DNA from: Arthrobacter sp. SPG23
Lineage (GTDB): Bacteria; Actinomycetota; Actinomycetes; Actinomycetales; Micrococcaceae
Length of the DNA: 64,000 bases
Direction of reading: 5' to 3'
NCBI RefSeq assembly: GCF_000876655.1
Contig: NZ_JYCN01000015.1
Coordinates: forward strand, 284,156-348,155
A model generated the notes under the pieces. It was given only the letters and a program-made list of their open reading frames with translations, was not told where the DNA came from and did no database searches. Of this stretch, positions 37,959-46,520 are shown in pieces; position 1 is the first letter of the stretch, and the number at the start of each line of letters is the position of its first letter. The position numbers were made by a program, and so were the translations under genes.

Positions 37959-39317
37959 ATGGCTTTTCAATCGCCTGCCTCACCTCCGGTTCGCCCTCAT
38001 AAATCGGCAGCCGCTGTTATCTTTCTCTGCTTTCTGGCCATCGTCTTCGACGGATACGACCTGGTCGTCTACGGAGCCATAGTCCCCAAGCTCCTGGCAT
38101 ACGAACCCTGGGGCCTGACTCCAGTGCAGACCGGCGCCATCGGCAGCTACGCGCTGGCCGGAATGTTCATTGGCGCCATCCTCATCGGCTACCTTACGGA
38201 CATTGTGGGGCGTCGGAAGATCATGATGATTTCCATTGCGTCCTTCTCGGTGCTGATGCTTCTGACCGCATGGGCGCCGACTCCGGAACTCTTCGGCTTG
38301 TTCCGTTTTCTCGCGGGCCTTGGACTGGGCGGTGTGATTCCGACGGCGATCGCGCTGACAGTGGAGTTCTCCAAGACGAACCGGCGCAACTTCAATAACG
38401 CCCTGATGTTCTCCGGTTACGCTGTGGGCGGCGTTCTTGCCGCACTACTCTCGCTCGCGTTCTTGCCCGCTCTCGGATTCCAGGGAATGCTGGCGCTGGG
38501 TGGCGTTCCACTCGTCGCCGTCGTTCCCTTGCTGTTCAAGTTCCTCCCCGAATCCCCTGCGTTTCTCGCAGTCAAGGGCGACCGGGCCCGGGCGGAACGC
38601 ATTGTCGCCGATTACGGGCTGGAGCCGCTGCCTGCAGCACGGGTTGAAGGCGACGCACCCGTAGCTGGCCGTTTCCGCACCCTGCTGACCGGGCGACTGC
38701 TTGGAGCAATGATCCTCTTCTGCCTGGCCGGGGTCTGCGGCCAGACCCTCGTGTACGGGCTTAATACCTGGCTGCCGCAGCTCATGGTCATCGCCAAGTA
38801 TTCGCTGGCCTCCTCCCTGACGTTCCTCCTCACGGTCAACATCGGCGCCGTCGTCGGCGTGCTGGTTTCCTCCCGACTCGCCGACCGCTTCGGTCCGCGG
38901 CCGGTCACTGCAACGGCTTTTGCCAGTTCAGGCATCGCCCTGGTTCTCATGGGAACGGGTCTTATGCCGCTTCCGGTCATGTATCTGCTCGTCGCAGTTG
39001 TTGGCTTCGGGTCCGTGGGAGCGCAGATCCTGGTCAACGGCTTCGTCGCCACCTACTTCTCCGGCGCAACGCGGGCCACAGCCCTTGGCATCACGCTCGG
39101 AATCGGACGAATCGGCGCTGTCCTGGCGATCTCAGGCGGAGGCGTTCTGGTTGCCGCCTCGCTGGGCAACTTCATCAACTTCTCCGTCTGGGCCATAGCA
39201 GCGGCAATCGGCGTAGTTGCGGTCCTGGCCGTGCCCCGCCTTTCCAGTGCGGCCGCCGCCGGCGCAGCTGCAGCACCTCCCGGACAGCATTCGTCCAGCA
39301 CCACCGTCCACCACTAA
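37959..39317 (+). CDS. MFS aromatic acid:H+ symporter (AAHS) family transporter
   Basis: 452 aa, twelve membrane segments. FDGYDLVVYGAIVPKLL in helix 1 and GYLTDIVGRRKIMM in loop 2-3 are the hallmarks of the AAHS family (PcaK, BenK, GenK). Probable salicylate or gentisate uptake. First gene of the plus-strand arm, about 85 bp downstream of a PaaX-type site. The C-terminal tail is rich in Ala/Pro and low in complexity. Confidence 0.88.
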   Translation: MAFQSPASPPVRPHKSAAAVIFLCFLAIVFDGYDLVVYGAIVPKLLAYEPWGLTPVQTGAIGSYALAGMFIGAILIGYLTDIVGRRKIMMISIASFSVLMLLTAWAPTPELFGLFRFLAGLGLGGVIPTAIALTVEFSKTNRRNFNNALMFSGYAVGGVLAALLSLAFLPALGFQGMLALGGVPLVAVVPLLFKFLPESPAFLAVKGDRARAERIVADYGLEPLPAARVEGDAPVAGRFRTLLTGRLLGAMILFCLAGVCGQTLVYGLNTWLPQLMVIAKYSLASSLTFLLTVNIGAVVGVLVSSRLADRFGPRPVTATAFASSGIALVLMGTGLMPLPVMYLLVAVVGFGSVGAQILVNGFVATYFSGATRATALGITLGIGRIGAVLAISGGGVLVAASLGNFINFSVWAIAAAIGVVAVLAVPRLSSAAAAGAAAAPPGQHSSSTTVHH

Positions 39318-39374
39318 GAACCGCGGAGCCGGTCCATCGCGCCGGCGACGCAGGCCACCAACTAAGGAGTCCAC

Positions 39375-40826
39375 TTGCAGACGCAACTCATCATTGACAA
39401 CCAGCCCCGAAGCGGCCGCGAAGGCAAGACCTTCGAACGACGAAACCCCCTGACCGGCGCAGTCGTGACCGAAGGCGCGGCGGCCGGAGTGGATGACGCT
39501 CTCGATGCGGTTGAATCGGCATCAAAGGCGTTCAGCACCTGGTCAACCACCGGCCCCACCGAACGCCGGGCCGTGATGCTGAAGGCCGCGGACATCATGG
39601 AGCGGCGCGGCCCCGAGTTCATCGAGACGATGATGTCAGAAGTCGGGGCGGCGCAGCTCTGGGCCGGGTTCAACGTCTTTCTCACCGCGCAACTGTTCCG
39701 TGAAGCGGCCGGGCTCGCCACCCAGATTCAGGGTGAGACCCTCCCGACGGACAAGCCGGGAACGCTCTCGATGACTGTCCGGCAACCCGCCGGAGTGGTT
39801 CTCAGCATGGCCCCCTGGAACGGGGCCGGCGTGCTTGCGGCCCGGGCGATCGCTTACCCCATCGTCTGCGGCAACACGGTGGTCTTCCGCGCCTCGGAAA
39901 CAAGCCCGAAGACCCATGCCATCATCGCAGAGGTCCTGTATGAGGCCGGACTCCCGGCCGGTGTCCTCAACTTCCTCACAAGTACTGCTGAGGACTCGGA
40001 GCGGGTCGTGGAAGCGATCATTGCGCATCCGGCGGTGCGCCGGATCAACTTCACCGGGTCAACCGCAGTGGGACGCATCATCGCGGAGAAGGCCGCCCGC
40101 CATCTCAAGCCCGCACTGCTCGAGCTGGGCGGCAAGGCTCCGTTCGTCGTCCTCGACGACGCTGACATTGACGGCGCCGTCAACGCGGCAGTCTTCGGCT
40201 CCTTCCTTTACCAGGGCCAGATTTGCATGTCGACGGAACGTTTCGTTGTTGACGAAAGCGTGGCCGACGAGTTTGTTTCCAAGTTCGCAGCACGGGCGGC
40301 CCAACTTAGCAGTGGAGACCCGATGGTCGACGACGCCTGCATCGTCGGGCCCATGATCCGTGAAGAGTCAGGCGCCCGGATCAACGGACTCATCGACGAC
40401 GCGCTCTCCAAGGGAGCGGAACTGGTAGTCGGCGACCACGCCGACGGCGCGTCGATGCCCGCCACCATCATCGACAAAGTGCGGCCTGAGATGTCCATCT
40501 ACGATGAGGAAACGTTCGGACCCATCACCACGGTTGTCCGCGTTTCCGGTGTCGAAGAGGCCGTCCTGGTAGCCAACGATACCGAGTACGGTCTCGCCGC
40601 TGCCGTTTTCGGAGCGGACAGCACCCGCGCACTGCAGGTTGCCATGCGCATTCAAGCCGGACACGTGCATGTCAACGGTGCTACCGTGCAGAACGAGGCG
40701 CAGGCTCCATACGGCGGCATGAAAAATAGTGGCTACGGCCGGTTCGACGGCAGGGCAGTCATCAACGAATTCACCGAGTTGAAGTGGATCACCGTTGAGC
40801 AGTCCGACCAGCAGTACCCGTTCTAA
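39375..40826 (+). CDS. Aldehyde dehydrogenase, salicylaldehyde/vanillin dehydrogenase-like
   Basis: 483 aa from a TTG start with AAGGAG 5 bp upstream. Catalytic residues: N149 (APWNGAG), E250 (LLELGGKAP) and C284 (GQICMST). The GQICMSTER context and overall length match the aromatic aldehyde branch (salicylaldehyde, vanillin, benzaldehyde dehydrogenases). With the next gene it would convert a benzylic alcohol to the acid that enters the adjacent salicylate operon. Confidence 0.87.
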   Translation: MQTQLIIDNQPRSGREGKTFERRNPLTGAVVTEGAAAGVDDALDAVESASKAFSTWSTTGPTERRAVMLKAADIMERRGPEFIETMMSEVGAAQLWAGFNVFLTAQLFREAAGLATQIQGETLPTDKPGTLSMTVRQPAGVVLSMAPWNGAGVLAARAIAYPIVCGNTVVFRASETSPKTHAIIAEVLYEAGLPAGVLNFLTSTAEDSERVVEAIIAHPAVRRINFTGSTAVGRIIAEKAARHLKPALLELGGKAPFVVLDDADIDGAVNAAVFGSFLYQGQICMSTERFVVDESVADEFVSKFAARAAQLSSGDPMVDDACIVGPMIREESGARINGLIDDALSKGAELVVGDHADGASMPATIIDKVRPEMSIYDEETFGPITTVVRVSGVEEAVLVANDTEYGLAAAVFGADSTRALQVAMRIQAGHVHVNGATVQNEAQAPYGGMKNSGYGRFDGRAVINEFTELKWITVEQSDQQYPF

Positions 40827-40858
40827 AGCAAAAGCCCCACGCAGCCGTAAAGGATGAA

Positions 40859-41965
40859 ATGACCATGCAAGTAACTGCAGCTGTGGCCCGCGAGCCACGG
40901 CAACCCCTGACGATTGAACAGCTTGAGCTGGACGATCTCCGCCCGAACGAGGTACTCGTAAAGATGGTGGCCTCCGGTGTGTGCCACACGGACGCCATCG
41001 TCCGTGACCAGGTCTATCCCACGCCGCTGCCCGCAGTCCTTGGACACGAGGGAGCAGGAGTCGTGGAGCGGATCGGGAGTTCGGTGACCACCGTGCAGCC
41101 CGGCGACCACGTTCTGCTCGCAGCCGCCTACTGCGGTAAGTGCGACCGCTGCCGGTCCGGCGAAATGGCTTACTGCGAGAACCTCTTCGCGGCAGACTTC
41201 GGAGGCCGGAGGCCCGACGGGACCACTGCGCTGAGCAAGGACGGCGAGGTGATCTCCTCCCATTTCTTCGGACAATCGTCGTTCGCCACGTACGCGAACG
41301 TCGTCGAAGAAAGCGTCGTCCGGGTCGACTCGGACGTTCCCCTTGAGATCGTTGCCCCGCTCGGGTGCGGTATCCAGACCGGCGCCGGCGCCGTTCTCAA
41401 CGAACTCAAGCCCGGCCTGAACAGCACGCTTGTGGTCATCGGCACCGGCGCTGTCGGATCCGGTGCCATCATGGCCGGCGGGATCGCTGGGTGCGCGCGG
41501 ATCATCGCCGTTGACATCCACGCCTCCAGGCTCGACCTCGCGAAAGAACTTGGAGCGACGCATGTGATCAACACCAAGGAAACCGACCTGACGGATGAGA
41601 TCCTGCGCTTGACGGACGGCCGCGGCGCTGACTACGTGGTGGACACAACTGCACGTCCGGAGCTGCTCCGCAAAGCAGCCGACGCCCTGGCCCTCCGGGG
41701 CACGCTGGCTCTGGTAGGCGCTGCTGCGCCCGGAACCGAGGTTGCCTTCGAGATCGGGCTGTCACTGGTCAAGGGATGGACGTTCAAAACGGTGATTCAG
41801 GGAAGCTCGGTACCGCAGGTGTTCATTCCCAAGCTCATCCAGTTGTGGAAGGACGGCCGGTTCCCCATGGACAAGCTGATGCGTAACTACAGCCTGAACG
41901 AGATCAACCAGGGGTTCGAAGACTCCGCCAAAGGAACAGTCATCAAGCCTGTCATCGTGTACTAG
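40859..41965 (+). CDS. Aryl-alcohol dehydrogenase 1 (Zn, XylB-like)
   Basis: 368 aa; ATG at 40865 is an equally good start by comparison with the paralogue at 43914. Catalytic Zn ligands C42, H63-E64 and the Cys in APLGCGIQTG, structural Zn cysteines C92, C95, C98, C106, and NAD site IGTGAVGSGAIM with D at the end of the next strand. Belongs to the benzyl-alcohol dehydrogenase group. Follows the aldehyde dehydrogenase by 32 bp, and a terminator follows it. Confidence 0.88.
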   Translation: MTMQVTAAVAREPRQPLTIEQLELDDLRPNEVLVKMVASGVCHTDAIVRDQVYPTPLPAVLGHEGAGVVERIGSSVTTVQPGDHVLLAAAYCGKCDRCRSGEMAYCENLFAADFGGRRPDGTTALSKDGEVISSHFFGQSSFATYANVVEESVVRVDSDVPLEIVAPLGCGIQTGAGAVLNELKPGLNSTLVVIGTGAVGSGAIMAGGIAGCARIIAVDIHASRLDLAKELGATHVINTKETDLTDEILRLTDGRGADYVVDTTARPELLRKAADALALRGTLALVGAAAPGTEVAFEIGLSLVKGWTFKTVIQGSSVPQVFIPKLIQLWKDGRFPMDKLMRNYSLNEINQGFEDSAKGTVIKPVIVY

Positions 41966-42008
41966 GGAGCGGCTGGTCTTGAGTCGCTGACTTTAGTCAG
42001 TTCATACG

Positions 42009-42051
42009 AAAGCGGACGACGGCGGGGAATTCCCGGCGTCGTCCGCTTTTT
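42009..42051. terminator. Intrinsic terminator
   Basis: 13-bp stem (42009-42021 with 42037-42049) with an inner GGGAATTCCC and a T5 run on the plus strand. Ends the transporter/dehydrogenase operon and faces the convergent gene at 42062. Confidence 0.85.
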
Positions 42052-42061
42052 GAGTTGGATG

Positions 42062-42703
42062 TTACTTGGTGACCTGAAGCCCGGTGTCCCAGTTGAAATC
42101 GGCGAATTCAGGATTGGCCTGCATGGTCATCAGGACGAACTGGAAGCCTTCGAGTTCGCGGGAACGCTTCAGCGGACCGACTACCAGAGGGCGCATGCCG
42201 CCAGCGCTGACGAGGCTGCTCACGGCCGCGTTGGCTTCGGCACTGTCTCCGGCGATAAAGACGTCCAGGGGCTGTCCGCCTGACTCGCCTGCCACCAAAG
42301 TGCCGGCGAAGGTAGTGTTGAACGCTTTGACCACGTTGGCGCCTGCGGGGACAAGCTGTGCGATTTCCTCGGCGGCGGAGTTGCCGGGCTCAACGACCAG
42401 GGAATCGAAGGTCTCGAAGTTCACCGGGTTGGTGATGTCCACGATGGTCTTCCCCGCCAAGGCGTCTCCGTAGGCGCTGACCACGGATTTGGCGGCTTCG
42501 AACGGGACCGCCAGGACCACGATGCCGCCCTTCGGGGTGTCGACGGTGGTGCCTGCGATGACACCGGAGCCAAGCGCGTCGGCCAGTTCCTTGGCCTTGG
42601 TTTCGTCTTGCCCAAGGATTTCGACCGTAAGGCCGGCAGTGAGGGCGCGGGTTGCGATGCCACGGGCCATGTTGCCATTGCCGATGATGGTGAGGTTCGT
42701 CAT
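42062..42703 (-). CDS. NADPH-dependent F420 reductase-like oxidoreductase
   Basis: 213 aa from the ATG at 42703 (MTNLTIIGNGNMARG); an in-frame ATG at 42745 is an alternative. Rossmann NADP site IIGNGNMARGIATRAL, then GIVVLAVPFEA, DITNPVNFE and VVKAFNTTFAG, the pattern of F420H2:NADP oxidoreductase (Fno) and related NAD(P)-binding proteins. It lies downstream of the TetR gene, with an AT-rich 118-160-bp promoter region between them. The partner substrate in this locus is unknown. Confidence 0.8.
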   Translation of the reverse strand: MTNLTIIGNGNMARGIATRALTAGLTVEILGQDETKAKELADALGSGVIAGTTVDTPKGGIVVLAVPFEAAKSVVSAYGDALAGKTIVDITNPVNFETFDSLVVEPGNSAAEEIAQLVPAGANVVKAFNTTFAGTLVAGESGGQPLDVFIAGDSAEANAAVSSLVSAGGMRPLVVGPLKRSRELEGFQFVLMTMQANPEFADFNWDTGLQVTK

Positions 42704-42863
42704 GGGAGTCTTCTTTCCGAAAATACGGGCCAGGAGGGTGTTCATTGGATTCTGTTCTCTCAGGGGAGGGATACTTGAAGCTACAACTAAACATAATCCA
42801 ATAAAGTTGAAGCGTCAAGTAAATGTATCCCAGGATGAGCGTGCCCCGGCTCACGCCTGGCGT

Positions 42864-43463
42864 TTAGGGCGACTGCGAGGGCAGGCCCAGGGCGTCGCGG
42901 GCGAGTAGTTCGCTGGTTCTCATAATGGACGCACGCCTGCGTTCTTCGTCCGGCGTTCCGGTTATCACGAGCGGAACGTTCGGGCTCGATACCCAGGCGT
43001 GGCAGAGCGTGACGATTGTCAGTAGAAGGTCTTCGGCCGCCGCCTCGCTTAATGCCGGGAGGGCGTCCCGGATCTCGCTGACTTTGTTCGCTGCGCGCAG
43101 GGCGCGGGTCTCCGCCCCTACCGGATGCCCCTGCTCGAGCCCCTCCCAAAAGGTGAGGCGGGCGAGGCTGGGGCGGCCGTTGGATAAATCAAAGTACCGT
43201 CCCGCGAAGTCGGCGATCGCAACGGGACCCGAACCGACGATCGGAAGGTCGTCCAGGGCGGTGACGAGTTCGCGGGTAAGTGCCGCTTCGAAGAGTTCGG
43301 CCTTGCCGCCAAAGTAGAAGTAAATCCGTTCCCGGTTGCACCCCGAGATCCGCGAAATCTGATGGATGCGCGCACCGGAGAAGCCCCGGTCGGAGAATTC
43401 GGTGATAGCGGCGTCCAGGAGCTTTTCCCGTGTCGCGTCAGTGTCCCAGGCCATGGGTCCCAT
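42864..43463 (-). CDS. TetR-family transcriptional regulator
   Basis: 199 aa with a good RBS (GGAGATAGG). HTH residues about 25-55 (GARIHQISRISGCNRERIYFYFGGKAELFEAAL), then an all-helical ligand domain. Divergent from the small membrane protein and second aryl-alcohol dehydrogenase genes. Two copies of CCAACC-N3-CGTTTG lie in the 77-bp gap, one next to its own start, so it probably represses both directions. Confidence 0.87.
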   Translation of the reverse strand: MGPMAWDTDATREKLLDAAITEFSDRGFSGARIHQISRISGCNRERIYFYFGGKAELFEAALTRELVTALDDLPIVGSGPVAIADFAGRYFDLSNGRPSLARLTFWEGLEQGHPVGAETRALRAANKVSEIRDALPALSEAAAEDLLLTIVTLCHAWVSSPNVPLVITGTPDEERRRASIMRTSELLARDALGLPSQSP

Positions 43464-43470
43464 CCTATCT

Positions 43471-43485
43471 CCAACCGTTCGTTTG
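43471..43485. promoter_or_regulatory. Putative TetR operator, copy 1
   Basis: CCAACCGTTCGTTTG, 8 bp upstream of the TetR start. It shares CCAACC-N3-CGTTTG with copy 2 at 43518-43532; the spacing between copies is 47 bp. Confidence 0.5.
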
Positions 43486-43517
43486 CTTTTGCGATTCGTC
43501 GCGCAGTAGCATCAATT

Positions 43518-43532
43518 CCAACCAGACGTTTG
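43518..43532. promoter_or_regulatory. Putative TetR operator, copy 2
   Basis: CCAACCAGACGTTTG, touching the RBS (GGAG, 43532-43535) of the small membrane protein gene. Extended by one base it becomes a CCAA...TTGG near-palindrome. A repressor here would block both transcription and the ribosome site. Confidence 0.5.
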
Positions 43533-43540
43533 GAGATTGA

Positions 43541-43900
43541 GTGGAACATGAGGGCAAAGCATTAGCAGCCGATGAGACGGATGCGCATCATCACCGAACT
43601 GTCGGTATGGCATCCGTCCATGTCAGGGCCGTCATCACCTGGGTGGCGATCTTTCCGCTGGCCGCAATAGGAATGAGTGTCCTGGCCGCACTGGCGCCGG
43701 GGTGGCCTCCGGTTCTGCGCGCATTCACGCTCACTCTTGTGGTCGTTCCTATTGCCGTCTACTTCGCTGTTCCCCGCCTTCTCCTGATTCAGACGAAGCT
43801 GGGCAACGCTGCGACGCGCACACGAGTGGGTCGCAATGCGAAACGCAATGTGCGGGTTCGCAAGCCACTCCGGGGTGCGCGATCACTCCGGTCACGATGA
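43541..43900 (+). CDS. Small membrane protein, two predicted helices
   Basis: 119 aa with a GTG start and GGAG RBS. Two hydrophobic helices (AVITWVAIFPLAAIGMSVLAAL and AFTLTLVVVPIAVYFAVPRLLL) are followed by a strongly basic tail (RTRVGRNAKRNVRVRKPLRGARSLRSR). It resembles small DUF-type proteins of actinobacteria, but I cannot name the family. Only 13 bp before the dehydrogenase gene and under the same TetR-type sites, so it is probably co-expressed. Confidence 0.6.
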   Translation: MEHEGKALAADETDAHHHRTVGMASVHVRAVITWVAIFPLAAIGMSVLAALAPGWPPVLRAFTLTLVVVPIAVYFAVPRLLLIQTKLGNAATRTRVGRNAKRNVRVRKPLRGARSLRSR

Positions 43901-43913
43901 TGAGGAGTTTGCC

Positions 43914-45014
43914 ATGCAGGTAACTGCTGCTGTCGCGCGGGAGCACGACGCACCGTTCACGATCGAACAGCTTGAGCTGGACGGCCTGAGGCCCAATGAA
44001 GTGAGGGTCCGCATGGTTGCAACCGGGATTTGCCACACGGACGTGCTCGTCCGCGATGGCGTCTACCCCACGCCGCTGCCGGCCGTCCTTGGGCATGAGG
44101 GGGCCGGCGTCGTAGAAGCGGTCGGTGACTCGGTTGTCTCCGTGGTCCCCGGGGACCATGTTGTCCTCGCTGCCGCGTACTGCGGTCACTGTAAGCGTTG
44201 CCGGAACGGTCAGATGGCGTACTGCGAGAACCTGATGGCGGCAGACTTCGGCGGGCGGCGTCTGGACGGCCAAACGTCGCTAAGCAAGGGCGGCGAAGCC
44301 ATCTCGTCCCACTTCTTCGGCCAGTCATCCTTCGCTACCTTCGCGAACGTCGTCGAGGAGTCGGTCGTCCGTGTCGACAAGGACGTTCCGCTCGAGCACC
44401 TGGGCCCCCTGGGCTGTGGCATCAACACAGGGGCGGGAACTGTCCTCAATGAACTTAAGCCGGAGATCGGCTCCTCGCTGGTTGTTTTCGGAACGGGCGC
44501 CGTCGGCTGTGCCGCAGTCATGGCTGCGCGTATCGCGGACTGTGCCACTGTCATTGCCATTGACATCCACGACTCCCGCTTGGAACTCGCCCGAGAGCTC
44601 GGCGCTACACACGTCATCAATTCAAAGACCGAAGACGTCGCCGAGCGGCTTCGTGAAATCACGGCGGGCGAAGGCGTGGACTACGTGGTGGACACCACTG
44701 GCCTGCCCTCGCTCCTTCGCCAGGCTGCCGATGCCTTGGGAGTGCGCGGCACCCTCGCCCTTGTTGGCGCGGCCAAGCCTGGTACGGAGGTCAGCTTCGA
44801 GATCGGCGCGTCCCTTGTGAAGGGCTGGACTTTCAAGACCGTGGTCCAGGGCAGCTCGGTGCCGCAGGTCTTCATTCCCCGGCTGATCCAGCTCTGGAAA
44901 GACGGCAGGTTCCCCTTCGAAAAACTCGTCAGTGACTATGCCCTCGAGGACATCAACCAGGGCTTTGAAGATTCGAAGAGCGGGAAGACAATCAAGCCGG
45001 TCATCGTCTTCTGA
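43914..45014 (+). CDS. Aryl-alcohol dehydrogenase 2 (Zn, XylB-like)
   Basis: 366 aa from the ATG at 43914 with GAGGAG upstream; the in-frame ATG at 43836 lies inside the previous gene. A close paralogue of the enzyme at 40859: same start (MQVTAAVARE), zinc ligands (GICHTDV, GHEGAG, CGHCKRCRNGQMAYC, PLGCGINTG) and C-terminus (INQGFEDSKSGKTIKPVIVF). It has its own TetR control, so the two copies probably answer different inducers. Confidence 0.9.
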   Translation: MQVTAAVAREHDAPFTIEQLELDGLRPNEVRVRMVATGICHTDVLVRDGVYPTPLPAVLGHEGAGVVEAVGDSVVSVVPGDHVVLAAAYCGHCKRCRNGQMAYCENLMAADFGGRRLDGQTSLSKGGEAISSHFFGQSSFATFANVVEESVVRVDKDVPLEHLGPLGCGINTGAGTVLNELKPEIGSSLVVFGTGAVGCAAVMAARIADCATVIAIDIHDSRLELARELGATHVINSKTEDVAERLREITAGEGVDYVVDTTGLPSLLRQAADALGVRGTLALVGAAKPGTEVSFEIGASLVKGWTFKTVVQGSSVPQVFIPRLIQLWKDGRFPFEKLVSDYALEDINQGFEDSKSGKTIKPVIVF

Positions 45015-45037
45015 TGCATCGGCAAAGTCCGAATATT

Positions 45038-45072
45038 GCAGGGACCACGCTCACTCTGAGCGTGGTCCCTGC
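45038..45072. terminator. Intrinsic terminator
   Basis: Perfect 16-bp stem (45038-45053 with 45057-45072) and a 3-nt loop, between the convergent dehydrogenase 2 and hydrolase genes. It can serve both strands. Confidence 0.82.
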
Positions 45073-45097
45073 GGTCACATCGGCGGCATGCGGTGCC

Positions 45098-45727
45098 TTA
45101 GTGGTCCTGAAGATCGGTGATCCAATGCGCAAGGGCCGTGACGTCTTCTTGGCCAATGCTGTGGCCACAGGCGGAGCGGAGTGACATTGTCAATGCGCCT
45201 GAGTCCGCCGTGAGGTAGCTCCACGTGGACTCTAAGAGCTCTCCGGGTATGACAGCATCGGCGTCACCGTGGGCGACGAACATGGGAACGTCCTGGAGCC
45301 GGCCTGGAGTGGTTGGCACTCCGGCGTCGAAGGGCAACGTTCCGCGAAGGATAGCCGCGCCTGCGAAACGTTCCGGATCGTCGAGAATGAGGCCTCCGGC
45401 GAAGGCGGCACCGCCGCTGAACCCTACGAGGATCACCGGCCGCGAGGCAGGCGCGACAGTTTCCAGCCAGCCCCTGAACCATGCCATGGTCTCAGCCAAT
45501 GACTCTGCTACCGGGCGGCCGATGCCGCGGTTGGCGAACCAGGCGAATCCTGGACCTTCTGCGATGGGGGCCCGTACCGCTGCATAGCTCGGACCGGGCG
45601 GGAGGTAATCGGCCAGCGCGAGAATGTCTGTTTCGCGCGATCCCCGCCCATGCAGCAGAACCACAAGGGGCTTGTCTGGACTATCCGGAGATTGCCACGC
45701 AACGGCCGGTTCAGGCAACTGGCTCAT
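45098..45727 (-). CDS. Alpha/beta hydrolase, phospholipase/carboxylesterase type
   Basis: 209 aa from the ATG at 45727, overlapping the isochorismatase-like stop by 4 bp. LLHGRGS (25-30) oxyanion region, nucleophile S104 in VGFSGGAAF, Asp in AHGDADAVIP and His in ACGHSIGQ. Compact esterase fold. In this cluster it could cleave the ester made by the Baeyer-Villiger enzyme (inference). Confidence 0.83.
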   Translation of the reverse strand: MSQLPEPAVAWQSPDSPDKPLVVLLHGRGSRETDILALADYLPPGPSYAAVRAPIAEGPGFAWFANRGIGRPVAESLAETMAWFRGWLETVAPASRPVILVGFSGGAAFAGGLILDDPERFAGAAILRGTLPFDAGVPTTPGRLQDVPMFVAHGDADAVIPGELLESTWSYLTADSGALTMSLRSACGHSIGQEDVTALAHWITDLQDH

Positions 45728-46332
45728 GCGGATACTCCGGTAACTTCGCCAGTGGTCACGAACTCGGCGATGTTGGTCAATGCGTAAGTCAACGCGGCCC
45801 CGTGCCAGTCCGCGTTGATGCTCGACGCCGCGTCCGTGACGAGGACGGCGCGGTAGCCGTGGTCCGCAGCGTCGCGAAGGGTGTGTTCCACGGCCATGTT
45901 GGTCCAGACCCCTGCCACCACTACGGTGGTGACACTTGAATTTCTCAGCAGCATGTCCAGGCCCGTGCCATTGAAGCTGCTCATCCGATTGCGGATCAGG
46001 ACAGGCTCGTCCGCCCGTGCCTCCAAGCCTTCCAGTGCATCTGCCCCCCACGTGCCGAGCTTGAGCGATTCCGGGCCGATCATCCGGAATATGGGAGCGT
46101 TGCTGCCGCCGAATTCACCGCCCGGGTAGAAGACGATGCGGTTGTGGATGACGGGAATGGATTTGTTGCGGGCCCACTCGAGCAGTTGCCGAACGTGGGG
46201 GACCAGGTCTTGTTCAGCTGCATGGTCGGCGGCGCCGAACGAGGCGAAAGCTCCGTCCGGATGGACGTTATCGTTCTGGAGGTCCACCAGTAGCAGGGCG
46301 GTCTTGCTGAGGTCGAGGGGCGTGTTGTCCAT
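45724..46332 (-). CDS. Isochorismatase-family protein with altered active site
   Basis: 202 aa with an AGGAG RBS. Fold markers: D17 in LLLVDLQND and the C-terminal helix-strand VVVAGVWTNMAVEHTLRDAADHGY. The position normally holding the catalytic Cys (TNxCV) is A147, and the usual Lys position (K-x-R-x-S-A-F) reads R114. The cysteine-dependent amidase reaction is therefore unlikely; isochorismatases proper also lack the Cys. The function in a ketone-oxidation cluster is unclear. Confidence 0.82.
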   Translation of the reverse strand: MDNTPLDLSKTALLLVDLQNDNVHPDGAFASFGAADHAAEQDLVPHVRQLLEWARNKSIPVIHNRIVFYPGGEFGGSNAPIFRMIGPESLKLGTWGADALEGLEARADEPVLIRNRMSSFNGTGLDMLLRNSSVTTVVVAGVWTNMAVEHTLRDAADHGYRAVLVTDAASSINADWHGAALTYALTNIAEFVTTGEVTGVSA

Positions 46333-46448
46333 GGTGACTCCTGTATTCGCGTCTTATTCGTCCAGATTACTTTAATCTACAACTGTCGTTTCGAGGTATT
46401 CTATTCCCTTGGCTTTCGTCTGCAGCCTCCCCTCCCACTTCACGCCGA

Positions 46449-46480
46449 AAGCCTGGACCTGCAATGGCAGGTCCAGGCTT
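46449..46480. terminator. Intrinsic terminator
   Basis: Perfect 14-bp stem (46449-46462 with 46467-46480), AATG loop, about 40 bp downstream of the butanediol-dehydrogenase-like stop on the minus strand. The isochorismatase/hydrolase pair therefore needs its own promoter, in 46333-46448. Confidence 0.78.
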
Positions 46481-46520
46481 ACGCATTCGGCCGTCAGCGC
46501 CGGGGGAGTGCTGTGGTGGA

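Noticed and set aside
40859..45014. Long direct DNA repeat between the two alcohol dehydrogenase genes
   Set aside because: The proteins are close, but the DNA differs at many codon positions, so this is an old duplication and not a recent repeat unit.
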